A stretch of DNA of 64,000 nt from Flavobacterium caseinilyticum (GCF_004349085.1 NZ_SMFM01000006.1:124001-188000), one strand, 5' to 3'; shown: positions 49,971 to 60,223, counted from the first letter of the stretch. Translations and numbers: made by a program. The notes: generated from the sequence alone by a model not told the origin.

Positions 49971-51194
49971 TTAAAATAGAGAATATCCGAATATTACAGA
50001 GAATGTTTTATAGTCTGAATTCCAGATAAAATAATCTCCTGTAACGTTTCTACTTGTTTGCCACCTCATTTCCAAGCTGTATTTATCCTTGAATTTATAA
50101 CCTACACCGAAACCAAAATTACTTCGAGTTATAAGTTTTGCAGAATTGATATAGGTATTGGGAGCTCTAGTAAACTCAATTGATGATTTTGAATTCACAT
50201 CAAAAATATAAGAAGCGTTAATAAAAATTTTAGCATTGCTGCTGAGAAAAAAATAATGTCTTACACTTAACGGAATATCAATGTAATTGTAATTAACGGT
50301 TGCAATCTGATTACCTCCTGAAAAATAACTGCCGTCAATTGCTTTTTCAGACTTAAAATTCTGATAAGTGGGCTCAATGGCAATAGCCCATTTATTCTTG
50401 TTGTATGGTAGTATATATTCAGCTTCAATACCAATACCAAAGCCTAATTTACTTCCAAAATCTATGTCAGTAGAATTAGAAACAAGGTCTTTTATGAATA
50501 AAGAGGAGTTATTCAAACGAGGTCTGATCGACAAATTAAATAAATCTCTTTTTACTTTTCTATCATAATTTACAAATTCTGAATTGTTACATTTGTTATA
50601 CTCAGCAAAAAAATTGGTTAGGCTATTTTTTTGGTACTTTAAATTGGCCATTTTATTCATTGTAATGCTAGGACACTTTAAGTCGTTCCACAATTGCTGT
50701 CTAAATTGATTGTTTTCCCCGGTTTTATCTTCAGAATTTTTAAAATTCTTAAAAACCAACTGTTCAATATTGGCAGTATCTTTATTGTAGAAGAATCGTT
50801 GTATGTTTCCGTTTTCGTACTGGTATAAATTAGATTTGCCTTCCACTAATACTTTTAAAAAAAGTTGCTCTTCAACAAATACTGGATTCTTATCGTCGCT
50901 CAGATTATTAATATGAGTGGGAGATTTATCTATTTTGACGGTACTTCTAACGTATTTTGAGCTGTTGTAAATTCCAAATTCTTTTACGGACTTTATATTT
51001 TCATTCATCAAGGTTCCGTTCTGAACAAGCTGGTATTCAAATTCTGTTGGGTTATTTCTCCATTCGATATTTTTGATCAGACAATCAATTTTTTCCCCTG
51101 AATTATTAATGAAGTATCCTTTTTCAAAGGAAATTTGTGCAGATGCGCTTAAACTTAAGATTGCGGTTAAAAGTAATAGTAATTGTTTTTTCAT
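49971..51194 (-). CDS. Exported outer-membrane beta-barrel-type protein
   Basis: A 407-residue protein with a signal peptide (MKKQLLLLLTAILSLSASAQ). The first 200 residues contain ISFEKGYFINNSGEKIDCLI and NGNIQRFFYNKD. The second half is a porin-like barrel with repeated aromatic-turn strands (FGIGIEAEYILPYNKNKWAI; FGFGVGYKFKDKYSLEMRW) and ends VIFGYSLF. The start at 51194 is chosen for the signal peptide. Function unknown. Confidence 0.8.
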   Translation of the reverse strand: MKKQLLLLLTAILSLSASAQISFEKGYFINNSGEKIDCLIKNIEWRNNPTEFEYQLVQNGTLMNENIKSVKEFGIYNSSKYVRSTVKIDKSPTHINNLSDDKNPVFVEEQLFLKVLVEGKSNLYQYENGNIQRFFYNKDTANIEQLVFKNFKNSEDKTGENNQFRQQLWNDLKCPSITMNKMANLKYQKNSLTNFFAEYNKCNNSEFVNYDRKVKRDLFNLSIRPRLNNSSLFIKDLVSNSTDIDFGSKLGFGIGIEAEYILPYNKNKWAIAIEPTYQNFKSEKAIDGSYFSGGNQIATVNYNYIDIPLSVRHYFFLSSNAKIFINASYIFDVNSKSSIEFTRAPNTYINSAKLITRSNFGFGVGYKFKDKYSLEMRWQTSRNVTGDYFIWNSDYKTFSVIFGYSLF

Positions 51195-51597
51195 ATTTAA
51201 TATTGATTTGGTTGAATTTGGATTTGTAATAACACACAACGTCACTTTGGTTAAACTAGCAAAGGCATTATGCAGCGAGTAAATATATATGATTTGAACT
51301 ACAATTAAAATTATTTTTTGAAAAGTCTAGTGATGATTGTAAAGGATGATAATCTGAAAACTAACTTAAATACTCCTCAAAAAAAGTGGATGCGAAATAT
51401 TCTCGACAACCGCCTTGAAAATTCAACGATATGGCCATATTGTCGCCCAATGTACAATAGGCTCCGTTCAAATCAATATTCATTGTCTTGTATATTATTT
51501 GTTGGACTTAAGTTTTTTAATTCCGGTGTTTTTTTTTTCGATCTTTTTTTCTTTAGAAGATTTTAGAAGTAAATAAGACAATAAATAATAGTATTGG
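51195..51597. other. Gene-free stretch
   Basis: 403 bases between the beta-barrel gene and the Ca2+ ATPase. A short open frame on the plus strand lacks protein-like composition. No promoter or terminator is convincing. Confidence 0.45.
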
Positions 51598-54306
51598 TCA
51601 TGTTTTTTTTCTGCGCAAATACTTGAATACTTCCATTACCAATATCATCGGTATAGCCAACGCTACTACATATAACCATTCTTTATAAGTAACGGGTTCA
51701 ATTCGCAATATGTTTTGCATAAATGGAATTTGCATACTAATGATATGGATACCTTGAGCTGCCAAAACCCCAAATGCCAGGATAATATTTTTTTTTAATG
51801 GCACCTTAAAAGCAGAAACCCTTTCGGATCGGGCATTGAATACATGGAAGTTTTGCATTAATACCATGAGCAATAGGATAAGGTTGCGTGCATATGTTTC
51901 GTCCATTTGTGTATATGTGTTTAAATAATACCAAAGTCCGAAAGTAATGAAACCCATTGTTGCACCTGATACAATGGTTTGATTAATCATGAGAGTATTG
52001 AATATTTTCTCAGAAGGTTTACGTGGAGGCCGTTTCATGGCTCCTTGCTCCCCTCCTTCAAAAGCAAGGGCTACGTCTTGTATACCATTGGTAACTAAAT
52101 TTAACCACAATAGCTGTACGGCAAGCAGCGGCAGGGGTAATCCTGCCAAAACAGAAAGTAGAATTAAGATAATTAGACCAGCACCAGTTGCAATCAAAAG
52201 ATAAATAACCTTACGCACATTATCAAAAGCAAAGCGACCTTCTTCAACGCCCGCCACAATTGATGAAAAGTTGTCGTCGACCACAATCATTGAACCAACT
52301 TCTTTAGCCACATCGGTACCAGAGCCCATTGCCACACCAATGTTAGCACGTTTAAGTGCAGGGGCATCGTTTACTCCATCGCCTGTGACAGCAACAAATT
52401 CCCCTCTACGAATTAATACATCTACAATTTCTAACTTTTGAGTTGGTGAAACTCTTGCAAATACAGCAGTTGACGCCACTAATTTCTCGAAAGCGGGACT
52501 GTCGTATGCCCCTGCTTGGGCAAACATTTGTCCGGTTACTACCTGGGTACTTTCATCGGCTATGCCCAATTCACGTGCTATGGTACCGGCTGTTTCGGGA
52601 TGGTCGCCAGTTATCATAATTACTTTTATTCCGGCTCCCCGGCACTGTTCAACTGATATTTTAGCTTCATGCCTTAATGGGTCAATAAAACCTACAAGTC
52701 CATAAAATGTAAGGGCAGGAATAGCATCATTTTCATAAATTTCTTTTTTTTGATAGGATTTACATTCGCCACTGGCAAAAGCCAACACACGGTAACCACC
52801 TTTGGCTAAATGCTCTGCATCGCCAAGTATTTTATTTTTATCTATTTCTTTAATCTGCCCGTTAAGGCATACTGAAGTACAAAAGTCAAGAATGGTCTCA
52901 ACAGCACCTTTCATATTAATGAATATCGAGTTGTTCTCATTGCAAAATGATGCCGAGAATTTGCGTTCCGACTCGTACGGAATTTTCCCAATCGGCTTTT
53001 CCTCTGTAAGCCATTTTTCGGGATCTATTCCAAGCTTATAACTCATGCCCAGCAGGGCAACATCCATTGCATCGCCATGATAGAACCATTTTTCATTTTC
53101 TTTGGTTAACGATCCCTCGTTAGCAAAAACAGCTATACGGGCAATTTTTGCAATAGCATCATTTTCTGATACCTCAATTGATTTTCCTTGCGAATCAATA
53201 ACTTTACCTTCACCGTTGTAGCCTTGTCCTTCAATAGTGTATTGGCTATTGTTGGGTAACTGTATGATTTTTGCTGTTTGTTCGTTAACGGTCAGTGTGC
53301 CCGTTTTGTCGCTGGCGATTACGGTGCAACTGCCCAGACTCTCAACCGATGTTAGCTTACGAACGATTACATTTCGTTTTGCCATTCGTGTAGTAGCAAT
53401 GGACAATGCCACAGTTAAAGCTACTGGTAAACCTTCGGGAATGGCAGAAACAGAAAGTGCAACGACAAAGAAGAATATTGCAGTGAAATCCATACCCTGC
53501 ATTCTAAGCACAATTCCCAAAATAATACTAAGGGCAATAATAAAAATACTGATCTGCTTGATGAATTTTTCCATGCGTTGTACCAGAGGCGGTTTTGCAG
53601 AAACCGACTCGGTAACATCTTGAGATATTTTTCCAACCTGCGTATCAATACCTGTACAAACTACAATGCCCACGCCCCGTCCTTTCATTACGGTAGCACC
53701 AGCAAAAGCCATATTGGTTCTTTCGGCAACGCCGAGGCTTTCCTTTAATATGGCAACTTGTTTTTTTGCTGCTATAGATTCCCCAGTAAGAAAACTTTCG
53801 TCAACTTCTAATTCTGATACTTCAAGCAGCCGCATATCTGCCGGTACTTTCATGCCTGATTCGAGTAAAACAACATCACCCGGCACAAGTTGTTCAGAAG
53901 GTAACTCTGTTTCTTTGCTATCCCTCCGTACTCTGGCCTTGATTTTCATTAATTTCTGCAAGCTGCTGGCGCTCTTCTCTGCATTAAATTCTTGATAGGT
54001 TCCCAATGCACTGTTTATGAAAATAACCAGAAAAATAAATATGGCATCTTTCCCTTCGCCAATGGCTACCGATGCAACAGCAGCAGCAACAAGGATAAAG
54101 ATTAACGGATTCAATAGCTGGTGCAGGATTATCTGCAATAAGGAAACTTTTTTACTCTCTGGCAATTTATTTTCACCGTAAAATGCTATCCTATTTTTTG
54201 CTTCGTCCTGACTTAAGCCTTTTGCAGATGTTTTTAATTCTCTGAAAATATCTTCTTCTCGAAATGATTGCCATTGCTCCTGGGCTATTGTATCTTGATG
54301 TTCCAT
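51598..54306 (-). CDS. P-type Ca2+-translocating ATPase (P2-type)
   Basis: A 902-residue cation pump. The cation ATPase N-domain (FRELKTSAKGLSQDEAKNRI) is followed by the A-domain LTGES, the TM4 motif AIPEGLPVALT, the phosphorylation site DKTGTLT (D333), and TGDGVNDAPALKRANIGVAMG. The C-terminal TM bundle is complete. The PEGLP sequence and overall order place it with SERCA/PMCA-type pumps. It probably exports Ca2+. It stands next to a 1-kb field of decayed genes, which hints at acquisition with them. Confidence 0.9.
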   Translation of the reverse strand: MEHQDTIAQEQWQSFREEDIFRELKTSAKGLSQDEAKNRIAFYGENKLPESKKVSLLQIILHQLLNPLIFILVAAAVASVAIGEGKDAIFIFLVIFINSALGTYQEFNAEKSASSLQKLMKIKARVRRDSKETELPSEQLVPGDVVLLESGMKVPADMRLLEVSELEVDESFLTGESIAAKKQVAILKESLGVAERTNMAFAGATVMKGRGVGIVVCTGIDTQVGKISQDVTESVSAKPPLVQRMEKFIKQISIFIIALSIILGIVLRMQGMDFTAIFFFVVALSVSAIPEGLPVALTVALSIATTRMAKRNVIVRKLTSVESLGSCTVIASDKTGTLTVNEQTAKIIQLPNNSQYTIEGQGYNGEGKVIDSQGKSIEVSENDAIAKIARIAVFANEGSLTKENEKWFYHGDAMDVALLGMSYKLGIDPEKWLTEEKPIGKIPYESERKFSASFCNENNSIFINMKGAVETILDFCTSVCLNGQIKEIDKNKILGDAEHLAKGGYRVLAFASGECKSYQKKEIYENDAIPALTFYGLVGFIDPLRHEAKISVEQCRGAGIKVIMITGDHPETAGTIARELGIADESTQVVTGQMFAQAGAYDSPAFEKLVASTAVFARVSPTQKLEIVDVLIRRGEFVAVTGDGVNDAPALKRANIGVAMGSGTDVAKEVGSMIVVDDNFSSIVAGVEEGRFAFDNVRKVIYLLIATGAGLIILILLSVLAGLPLPLLAVQLLWLNLVTNGIQDVALAFEGGEQGAMKRPPRKPSEKIFNTLMINQTIVSGATMGFITFGLWYYLNTYTQMDETYARNLILLLMVLMQNFHVFNARSERVSAFKVPLKKNIILAFGVLAAQGIHIISMQIPFMQNILRIEPVTYKEWLYVVALAIPMILVMEVFKYLRRKKT

Positions 54307-54722
54307 GTTAAAACATTTTTAATTCCATCCTCAAGTCGTTGCGCTCTTCCTTCGCATGAGCGCTAATATTCGAGTTCTTGCCGTTCAGCGGCAAACTCAT
54401 GTCCTAAGTTACTAAAAATTAAATTATTAGTAAGTAAGGCTGAAATATTTCGGATGAAAACCATCAAAACATTCCGCAAAAAAAGAGGACCTAAAATCCA
54501 CTGGTAAATACCTCAATAAACTTTACGATCAATTCATGTTAACAAACTTGCAATCGGTTTCGTTCAATATGAGTTTTATTGTTCTTACTGCGCGTGCGAC
54601 GAAACTATAACTGTTGTGGGCACGGATTACAAATCGCTGTTACAGGCTGGTCAAAGGCTTTAAGTCGATTTCTATAACTAACAAGTTTGGGAAATTGCTC
54701 TAGTCAAAATCATCTACAGCTA
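54307..54722. other. Gene-free decayed stretch
   Basis: No intact frame on either strand. A motif GGGCACGGATTACAAATCGCTGT (54638 onward) is similar to GGGCACGGAATATATATCACTGT near 56235, so both may derive from the same repeat. Nothing else is recognised. Confidence 0.45.
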
Positions 54723-55037
54723 CTATGATAAATTTTGAGGTTGACAAGAAACTTTAAGGAGCTGGGGCTCCCGTAATGATGAAAATATAAAAGAATAGTA
54801 GCTTCTCAGATTTTTATCTTTTGAAAGATACGTGCCACCATCAATAATGATATGCGTTCCGATTCCGGTAATCAACAGTGTAAATACCAAACTTAGCCCA
54901 TCAATGTCAAATTGAAAATTGAATCTGAGTTCATTTACCCGTTCCTATTTTTCCACAAGACATTTTCCTGAAAATACTTGAGGGATTGAACTTAAAAAAC
55001 TTAATAAGAAACCAGAGTAAAGAGGCAAAGCAATCAT
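54723..55037 (-). pseudogene. MrpA/MnhA-type antiporter subunit remnant
   Basis: A single frame of 105 codons is interrupted by an in-frame TAG after residue 30. The part before it (PLYSGFLLSFLSSIPQVFSG) resembles the first helix of MrpA. The part after contains FQFDIDGLSLVFTLLITGIG and GGTYLSKDKN, matching the conserved DGLSLLFxLLITGIG block of MrpA/NADH-dehydrogenase-type antiporters. The spacing is about 20 residues shorter than in intact MrpA, and the rest of the roughly 770-residue protein is gone. Clearly a remnant. Confidence 0.72.
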
Positions 55038-55189
55038 GGCGAATATTTTTTAAACAAGCGTCAGATTAAGTGAGCCAATAAAACTCCCGTGATTATAGGA
55101 CTCATGAAGTTTAAAATCTGGCTTAATTGGAATTTTTAAATGTTTATTTGATAATTTTATCGTTTAAATCAGTATTCCACTGCTCATCA

Positions 55190-55440
55190 TTACTTTCCAA
55201 ATTGCTCGATTATTTCATTTCCAAGCCCTTATAAAACGAAGCGTCGTAATTTTTTGTAAGGCTTTAGTTATTTGTTATAAAGTTTTACCAAATAATTTAG
55301 CAGTTCCAAATTCTGTTATCAAATAATGCACATGATCTCCGGTTGTAACTATCCCGTTTCCTGTCGCAGAAACGGGAATATTTTAGGTTTTATACTTCCT
55401 ATACTTCCTGATAAAAAACTTGGTACTCCGCCATCAAGCA
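55190..55440 (-). pseudogene. Acetyl-CoA hydrolase/transferase C-terminal remnant
   Basis: Two frames carry consecutive pieces of one protein: DGGVPSFLSGSIGSIKPKIF with PFLRQETG, then after a +1 shift GIVTTGDHVHYLITEFGTAK with LFGKTL and a stop. Beyond the stop, QITKALQKI continues the theme. The order matches the C-terminus of acetyl-CoA hydrolase/CoA-transferases (xVVTTxxHVHYVVTEYGxAxLxGKxLxxRAKALIxIA). Frameshift plus stops show it is dead. It lies upstream of the MrpA remnant on the same strand. Confidence 0.7.
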
Positions 55441-55467
55441 ACATTTTTTTTTCGCCAAGTTTATTTT

Positions 55468-55863
55468 TCAAATTTTAGTTCTGGAAATTTCTATTCCTGT
55501 TGGATATTTTAAATCTCCTTGATTTTCTACAGTAATAAATATTTCATCAAAATCAAAAGGTGTCGTGGTTTTAAAAGTCGATTTTTTAGCGTTTTTAATC
55601 ATTAATTGTCCAGCATTTTTTACACCGTACTCTTTTGTTACAATCCAAATATTGTAATTTTTACCCGGAGGATTTAATCTGTCAGGGCTCGCAAGGTTTC
55701 GAGAGGTTATTTCAAGTGTTATGTTTTTGTTGCTGTCTGTTTTTTTCTTCGCAGAAATGTCTGCTGCTGGTGCAGTACTTGAAATTGGAAATTTTGAAGT
55801 TGAGGCACAAGAGCTAAGTGTCAAAACAAACAATAGGGTCAGTAAATAATTTAATGTTTTCAT
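55468..55863 (-). CDS. Hypothetical lipoprotein
   Basis: A 131-residue lipoprotein (signal VLTLSSCAS, C19). The mature part has NKNITLEITSRNLASPDRLN and IWIVTKEYGVKNAGQLMIKN, a small beta-rich domain that is common in flavobacterial lipoproteins. It is the only intact gene inside the decayed zone. Function unknown. Confidence 0.65.
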   Translation of the reverse strand: MKTLNYLLTLLFVLTLSSCASTSKFPISSTAPAADISAKKKTDSNKNITLEITSRNLASPDRLNPPGKNYNIWIVTKEYGVKNAGQLMIKNAKKSTFKTTTPFDFDEIFITVENQGDLKYPTGIEISRTKI

Positions 55864-56943
55864 AATTTCATAATTTAATTATTCCTACTCTTAATGTTTT
55901 TCGGATTCCACATCTTTAAAATGTTTGGTCATTTTTAATGGATTTTGGGACGAATGGCTACCGCTTTCCTGCACTTGACAAAGTTGCGGACTAAAGTGGC
56001 CTTTTTTACATTGATTAAACACTTACTATAAATATAAGAAAAAAAACATTCAAATGGAGCAGTTACTTCGCATTTTTGCAAAACGCTTGTTGGATTTGTA
56101 AATGATTTCGTTTAACATGATTTAACCTCATTTGTAAAAAATTGTTTTGGTTTACAGCTATTGTGCTTCATTACTTCTTCGTTCAGTATTGTACAGCTTT
56201 TCGAGGTAAGCAGGTAAAGAAACTCAGGCAATTTTGGGCACGGAATATATATCACTGTCGAAGTTAGCTGCTCTAGTTATTCTAATTGCCAATAAAGAAA
56301 ACATCAATTTTAACCAGTAAATTTTCTTCTGATATGTCTTGAAGGAGTATTTGTGGAATTTTTATAAGACCACTATCTAAAATTGACTTTAACTGAATTC
56401 GTAGAGGAGACCTTTCTTTATTTATACTTTTTTTGTATCGCTATTTCAGGACGGGAAAGTAGTATCAAAAGAGCTTTAATTCCTGCCTTGTAACATACAC
56501 CCAAATACGGGTAAATTGGCGAAGGTCTGTTTGAAATTATTAAAATTTAAATACATCATAATTTTTTACAAATTATTTAGCAAACTTTTTATTTGACGGA
56601 TGCTTTTTGAATCTACATTAAGACTATTGTAGTTGTTGGAGCCGTCTGTTGGCGTTAGGGATAAAAGTGAAAATCCTCTCCATTTTTCTTTCGGAGATTA
56701 CTCCAGCTATCAATAATTTTAAGTTGCGTTCAATGAACTTCGTTTGCAACGAATAGACAGGCACGCTGTAATGCAAGTGGACGTGGACACGCACAAACCA
56801 TGTACTAAAAGGTTAATGTGTTTTTGGATGCTGTATTTATCTAATTTCCCTCTTAAAAAGTGATTGAATTTTGGATTTTAGGAACCTCTTTTTTCCCTTA
56901 ATGAGGTCGCAAACATTTTTTTGATGTAGTTTTCAAATTAACC
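55864..56943. other. Gene-free stretch of 1.1 kb, probably decayed
   Basis: Both strands are full of stops in every frame. At 56652-56669 GCGTTAGGGATAAAAGTG matches, with one difference and on the other strand, part of the repeat after crtZ. I recognise no further gene remnant. Confidence 0.5.
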
Positions 56944-56951
56944 TATCTTTG
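56920..56951 (+). promoter_or_regulatory. Promoter of tgt
   Basis: TTTG (56920-56923), 20 bases, then TATCTTTG (56944-56951): the exact Bacteroidota consensus arrangement. It precedes the tgt ATG by 33 bases. Confidence 0.75.
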
Positions 56952-56983
56952 CCAGCCGAACAACCGGGTTGAAATTTGTTACT

Positions 56984-58114
56984 ATGAAGTTTGATTTATT
57001 AAAAAAAGATCCGCTTTCTAAAGCTAGAGCGGGTAGTATTACTACTGATCACGGGGTGATTGAAACCCCAATTTTTATGCCTGTTGGTACCGTCGCTTCG
57101 GTAAAAGGAGTGCATCAACGGGAATTGAAAGAAGACATTAACCCGGATATTATCTTGGGAAATACCTACCATTTATATTTGCGTCCACAAACGGAAATCT
57201 TGGAAAAAGCCGGTGGTTTGCATAAATTCATGAACTGGGACCGTAATATTTTGACGGATTCTGGTGGATACCAAGTGTATTCACTTTCAGCTAATCGAAA
57301 AATCAAGGAAGAAGGGGTGAAGTTCAAATCGCATATTGATGGATCGTACCACTTTTTTACGCCAGAGAATGTGATGGAAATTCAACGTACCATTGGTGCC
57401 GATATTATCATGGCTTTTGATGAGTGTACGCCATATCCATGTGATTACAATTACGCGAAACGCTCGATGAAAATGACACATCGCTGGTTAGATCGTTGCA
57501 TCAATCATCTAGACACGCAGCCTGTGAAATACGGTTACGATCAAGCTTTTTTTCCAATTGTTCAGGGAAGCTGTTACAAGGATTTGCGTCAGCAATCAGC
57601 AGAATATATTGCGAATTCAAATCAAGTAGGAAACGCCATTGGCGGACTTTCAGTAGGGGAACCTGCCGAGGAAATGTATGCAATGACCGAAGTGGTTTGT
57701 GAAATCCTACCCGAAGATAAACCGCGTTACCTGATGGGCGTTGGAACTCCGATAAATATCTTGGAGAATATCGCCCTTGGAATTGACATGTTCGACTGTG
57801 TGATGCCTACGCGTAATGCCAGAAACGGAATGTTGTTTACCGCACATGGTACCATCAATATTAAAAACAAAAAGTGGGAGGATGATTTTTCTCCAATTGA
57901 CGAAATGGGAATCACCTTTGTAGATACAGAATATACAAAAGCGTATTTGCGCCACCTTTTTGCTGCAAATGAATATTTAGGAAAACAAATTGCCACGATA
58001 CACAATCTTGGATTTTATATGTGGTTGGTTCGTGAAGCCAGAAAACATATCTTAGCTGGCGATTTCAAGCCTTGGAAAGAAATGATGGTGAAGAATATGA
58101 GCCAGCGTTTGTAA
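56984..58114 (+). CDS. tgt: Queuine tRNA-ribosyltransferase
   Basis: Exchanges G34 of GUN-anticodon tRNAs for the queuosine precursor. TDSGGYQVYSLS and FDECTPYP bind the base, QAFFPIVQGS and GGLSVGEP follow, and the nucleophile Asp is in FDCVMPTRNARNG. The usual zinc motif CxCxxC before the last helix is absent; the aligned residues read GITFVD, while the later His in ATIHNLGFY remains. Flavobacterial Tgt proteins may be lineage-variants here. The ATG at 56984 fits family length (376 residues); an upstream TTG is less likely. Confidence 0.93.
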   Translation: MKFDLLKKDPLSKARAGSITTDHGVIETPIFMPVGTVASVKGVHQRELKEDINPDIILGNTYHLYLRPQTEILEKAGGLHKFMNWDRNILTDSGGYQVYSLSANRKIKEEGVKFKSHIDGSYHFFTPENVMEIQRTIGADIIMAFDECTPYPCDYNYAKRSMKMTHRWLDRCINHLDTQPVKYGYDQAFFPIVQGSCYKDLRQQSAEYIANSNQVGNAIGGLSVGEPAEEMYAMTEVVCEILPEDKPRYLMGVGTPINILENIALGIDMFDCVMPTRNARNGMLFTAHGTINIKNKKWEDDFSPIDEMGITFVDTEYTKAYLRHLFAANEYLGKQIATIHNLGFYMWLVREARKHILAGDFKPWKEMMVKNMSQRL

Positions 58115-58187
58115 AATAATTATGAATTATAAATTATGAGTTAGCTTGTAATTCATAATTTATAACTCATAACTCATAATTTAAAAC
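58115..58187. repeat. AT-rich inverted repeat between tgt and the permease gene
   Basis: ATGAATTATAAATTATGAGTTA-type arm (58122-58143) pairs with a 20-of-22 complement (58148-58169). This AATTCATAATTTATAACTCAT-type repeat appears often between Flavobacterium genes. It may attenuate transcription into the permease gene. Confidence 0.55.
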
Positions 58188-59276
58188 ATGTTAACGATAA
58201 TAGACAAATACATCCTAAAAAGATATTTAGCCACCTTCTCGGTGATGTTATTGTTGTTTATCCCCATAGGAATCGTTGTTGATGTGGCGGAGAAGGTCAA
58301 TAAAATGCTGGAGAATAAAGTCCCGTTTTTAGAGATTGCAATGTATTACTATAATTTTACCGTTTATTTTGCGAACTCGCTTTTTCCCATATTTTTGTTT
58401 TTATCAGTGATTTGGTTTACGTCAAAATTGGCGAATGATACCGAGATTATTGCTATATTGAGTTCGGGAATTTCGTTTACCCGTTTTCTGAGACCGTATC
58501 TTATTGGTGCTTCGATCGTTTCGATTTTTGTGTTATTGATGGGATTCTTTGTCGTTCCGGCCGCAAGTGAAGGTTTTAATAATTTCAGGTACACTTATTT
58601 GAAAGGTGGCGGTAAAGAGGCCATGCGTGGCGATAACACGGATGTATACCGACAAATTAGCGATAATGAGTTTATATATGTAAACAGTTTCAATACAGAA
58701 TCCAAAACAGCCTTCAATTTCTCCTTGGAAAAGTTCAAAGAAGAGAAATTAGAGTATAAAATAACTGCCAGCAGGATAAAATGGAATCCAAAAGACAGTA
58801 CCTACACCTTATATGATTACACGAAAAGGACGGTGGGCGAATTAGATGATATAATTGAAAAAGTACCGGAAAAAAGGGCTGTGTTTAATTTTGATTTGGA
58901 GGATCTGACTCCGGTGGTTTACATCGCGGAGACACTGACTTTAAGAAAATTGAACGCCTTTATTGAAAAAGAGCGAGAACGAGGTTCCTCTAATATCAAT
59001 GTGTACTTAGTGGTTTTATATAAAAAATACAGCGTTCCGGTATCGGCATTTATTCTCACCATTATTGCGGTTGCAGTTTCAGCAATGAAACGAAGAGGAG
59101 GAATGGGAACCAATCTAGCCATTGGAATTGCACTGGCTTTTGCCTTTGTGTTTTTTGATAAAATTTTTGGCGTACTGGCCGAAAAATCGAGTATACCACC
59201 GTTGTTAGCCGTTTGGCTGCCTAATATTGCCTTTGGAATTTTAGCCATTTATCTTCTACGAAATGCGAAACGATAA
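58188..59276 (+). CDS. LptF/LptG-family permease
   Basis: A 362-residue membrane protein of the LPS-transport permease family. It starts with MLTIIDKYILKRYLATFSVM, the standard first helix. Six helices flank a large periplasmic beta-jellyroll domain (about 110-270), ending with SAMKRRGGMGTNLAIGIALAF. It works with LptB2 to extract LPS from the inner membrane. LptF or LptG cannot be told apart safely. The end overlaps the EamA gene by 14 bases. Confidence 0.9.
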   Translation: MLTIIDKYILKRYLATFSVMLLLFIPIGIVVDVAEKVNKMLENKVPFLEIAMYYYNFTVYFANSLFPIFLFLSVIWFTSKLANDTEIIAILSSGISFTRFLRPYLIGASIVSIFVLLMGFFVVPAASEGFNNFRYTYLKGGGKEAMRGDNTDVYRQISDNEFIYVNSFNTESKTAFNFSLEKFKEEKLEYKITASRIKWNPKDSTYTLYDYTKRTVGELDDIIEKVPEKRAVFNFDLEDLTPVVYIAETLTLRKLNAFIEKERERGSSNINVYLVVLYKKYSVPVSAFILTIIAVAVSAMKRRGGMGTNLAIGIALAFAFVFFDKIFGVLAEKSSIPPLLAVWLPNIAFGILAIYLLRNAKR

Positions 59277-60150
59277 TTTAAAAAGTTATTTAAACCTTCA
59301 TTTGATTGTTTTTATTTGGGGTTTTACCGCCATTTTAGGAGCTTTAATTACCATTACCGCAGACGCATTAGTGTGGTATCGTATGTTTTTTGCAGCGATT
59401 TTTTTAGCACTGTTTTTAGTCTTCAAAAAAAAATCGTTCAGAATTCCGTTAAAATCTTTTCTGAAATTAATTTTTGTCGGCTTATTGATTGCGTTGCACT
59501 GGATCTTTTTTTTTAAGGCGATTCATGTTTCTAATGTTTCCATTACGTTGTCGGTTTTCTCGCTGGGTGCTTTTTTTGCATCAATACTAGAACCGCTGTT
59601 TTACGGTCGAAAGGTATTGTGGTACGAAGTTTTTTTTGGACTCATTATTATCGCCGGATTAGCATTAATTATGAAGGTCGAAATCGATTATCTCGAAGGT
59701 ATGCTGTATGCGTTAGCCTCAATAGTATTAGGCGTTTTATTCACGTTGATGAACGGCAAATTAATTGCGGACCATGATCCTTCGGTAATTTCGTTTTACG
59801 AATTTCTGGCAGGTGTCTGTTTCATTTCAATTTACTTTTTATTCCAAGGGAAATTCCGCCCGGATTTCTTTGTATTGACCCCTAATAATTGGGTTTTAAT
59901 TCTGATTTTAGCCTCGGTTTGTACTGCGTATGCTTTTACGGCATCAGTGAAAGTAATGCAGAAATTAACACCGTACACGGTCATGCTGACTACAAATTTA
60001 GAACCGGTTTACGGAATTATTTTGGCTTATTTTATCCTTGGCGGAAAAGAGAAAATGAGTTTTGAATTTTACATCGGAGCACTGATAATCGTTATCACGG
60101 TAATCCTGAATGGTGCTATTAAACATTATCAAAAGGGCAAAACAGTTTAA
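59263..60150 (+). CDS. EamA/DMT-family transporter
   Basis: A 295-residue protein with ten predicted helices in two EamA repeats: LIVFIWGFTAILGALITITA at the start and LASIVLGVLFTLMNGKLIAD in the second half. Likely an exporter of small metabolites; substrate unknown. The 14-base overlap with the permease gene indicates co-translation. Confidence 0.88.
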   Translation: MRNDNLKSYLNLHLIVFIWGFTAILGALITITADALVWYRMFFAAIFLALFLVFKKKSFRIPLKSFLKLIFVGLLIALHWIFFFKAIHVSNVSITLSVFSLGAFFASILEPLFYGRKVLWYEVFFGLIIIAGLALIMKVEIDYLEGMLYALASIVLGVLFTLMNGKLIADHDPSVISFYEFLAGVCFISIYFLFQGKFRPDFFVLTPNNWVLILILASVCTAYAFTASVKVMQKLTPYTVMLTTNLEPVYGIILAYFILGGKEKMSFEFYIGALIIVITVILNGAIKHYQKGKTV

Positions 60151-60223
60151 GAATCTCCTAGTTTGTTGAAGCAAACTTTTACACATAAATAGAATATTTA
60201 CCTTTTCGAACGATTTAAAATTT

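Noticed and set aside
51318..51566. Open frame of 82 codons before the Ca2+ ATPase gene
   Set aside because: Odd composition, no family pattern and no start signal; probably chance.
54777..54870. IIIDGG stretch on the minus strand, first read as the end of an SDR
   Set aside because: The upstream residues DIDGLSLVFTLLITGIG fit the MrpA antiporter block much better, and no other SDR motif is present.
54600..56270. Similar GGGCACGGA... segments at about 54638 and 56235
   Set aside because: The match is short and diverged; I could not define repeat borders, so it is not listed as a repeat feature.
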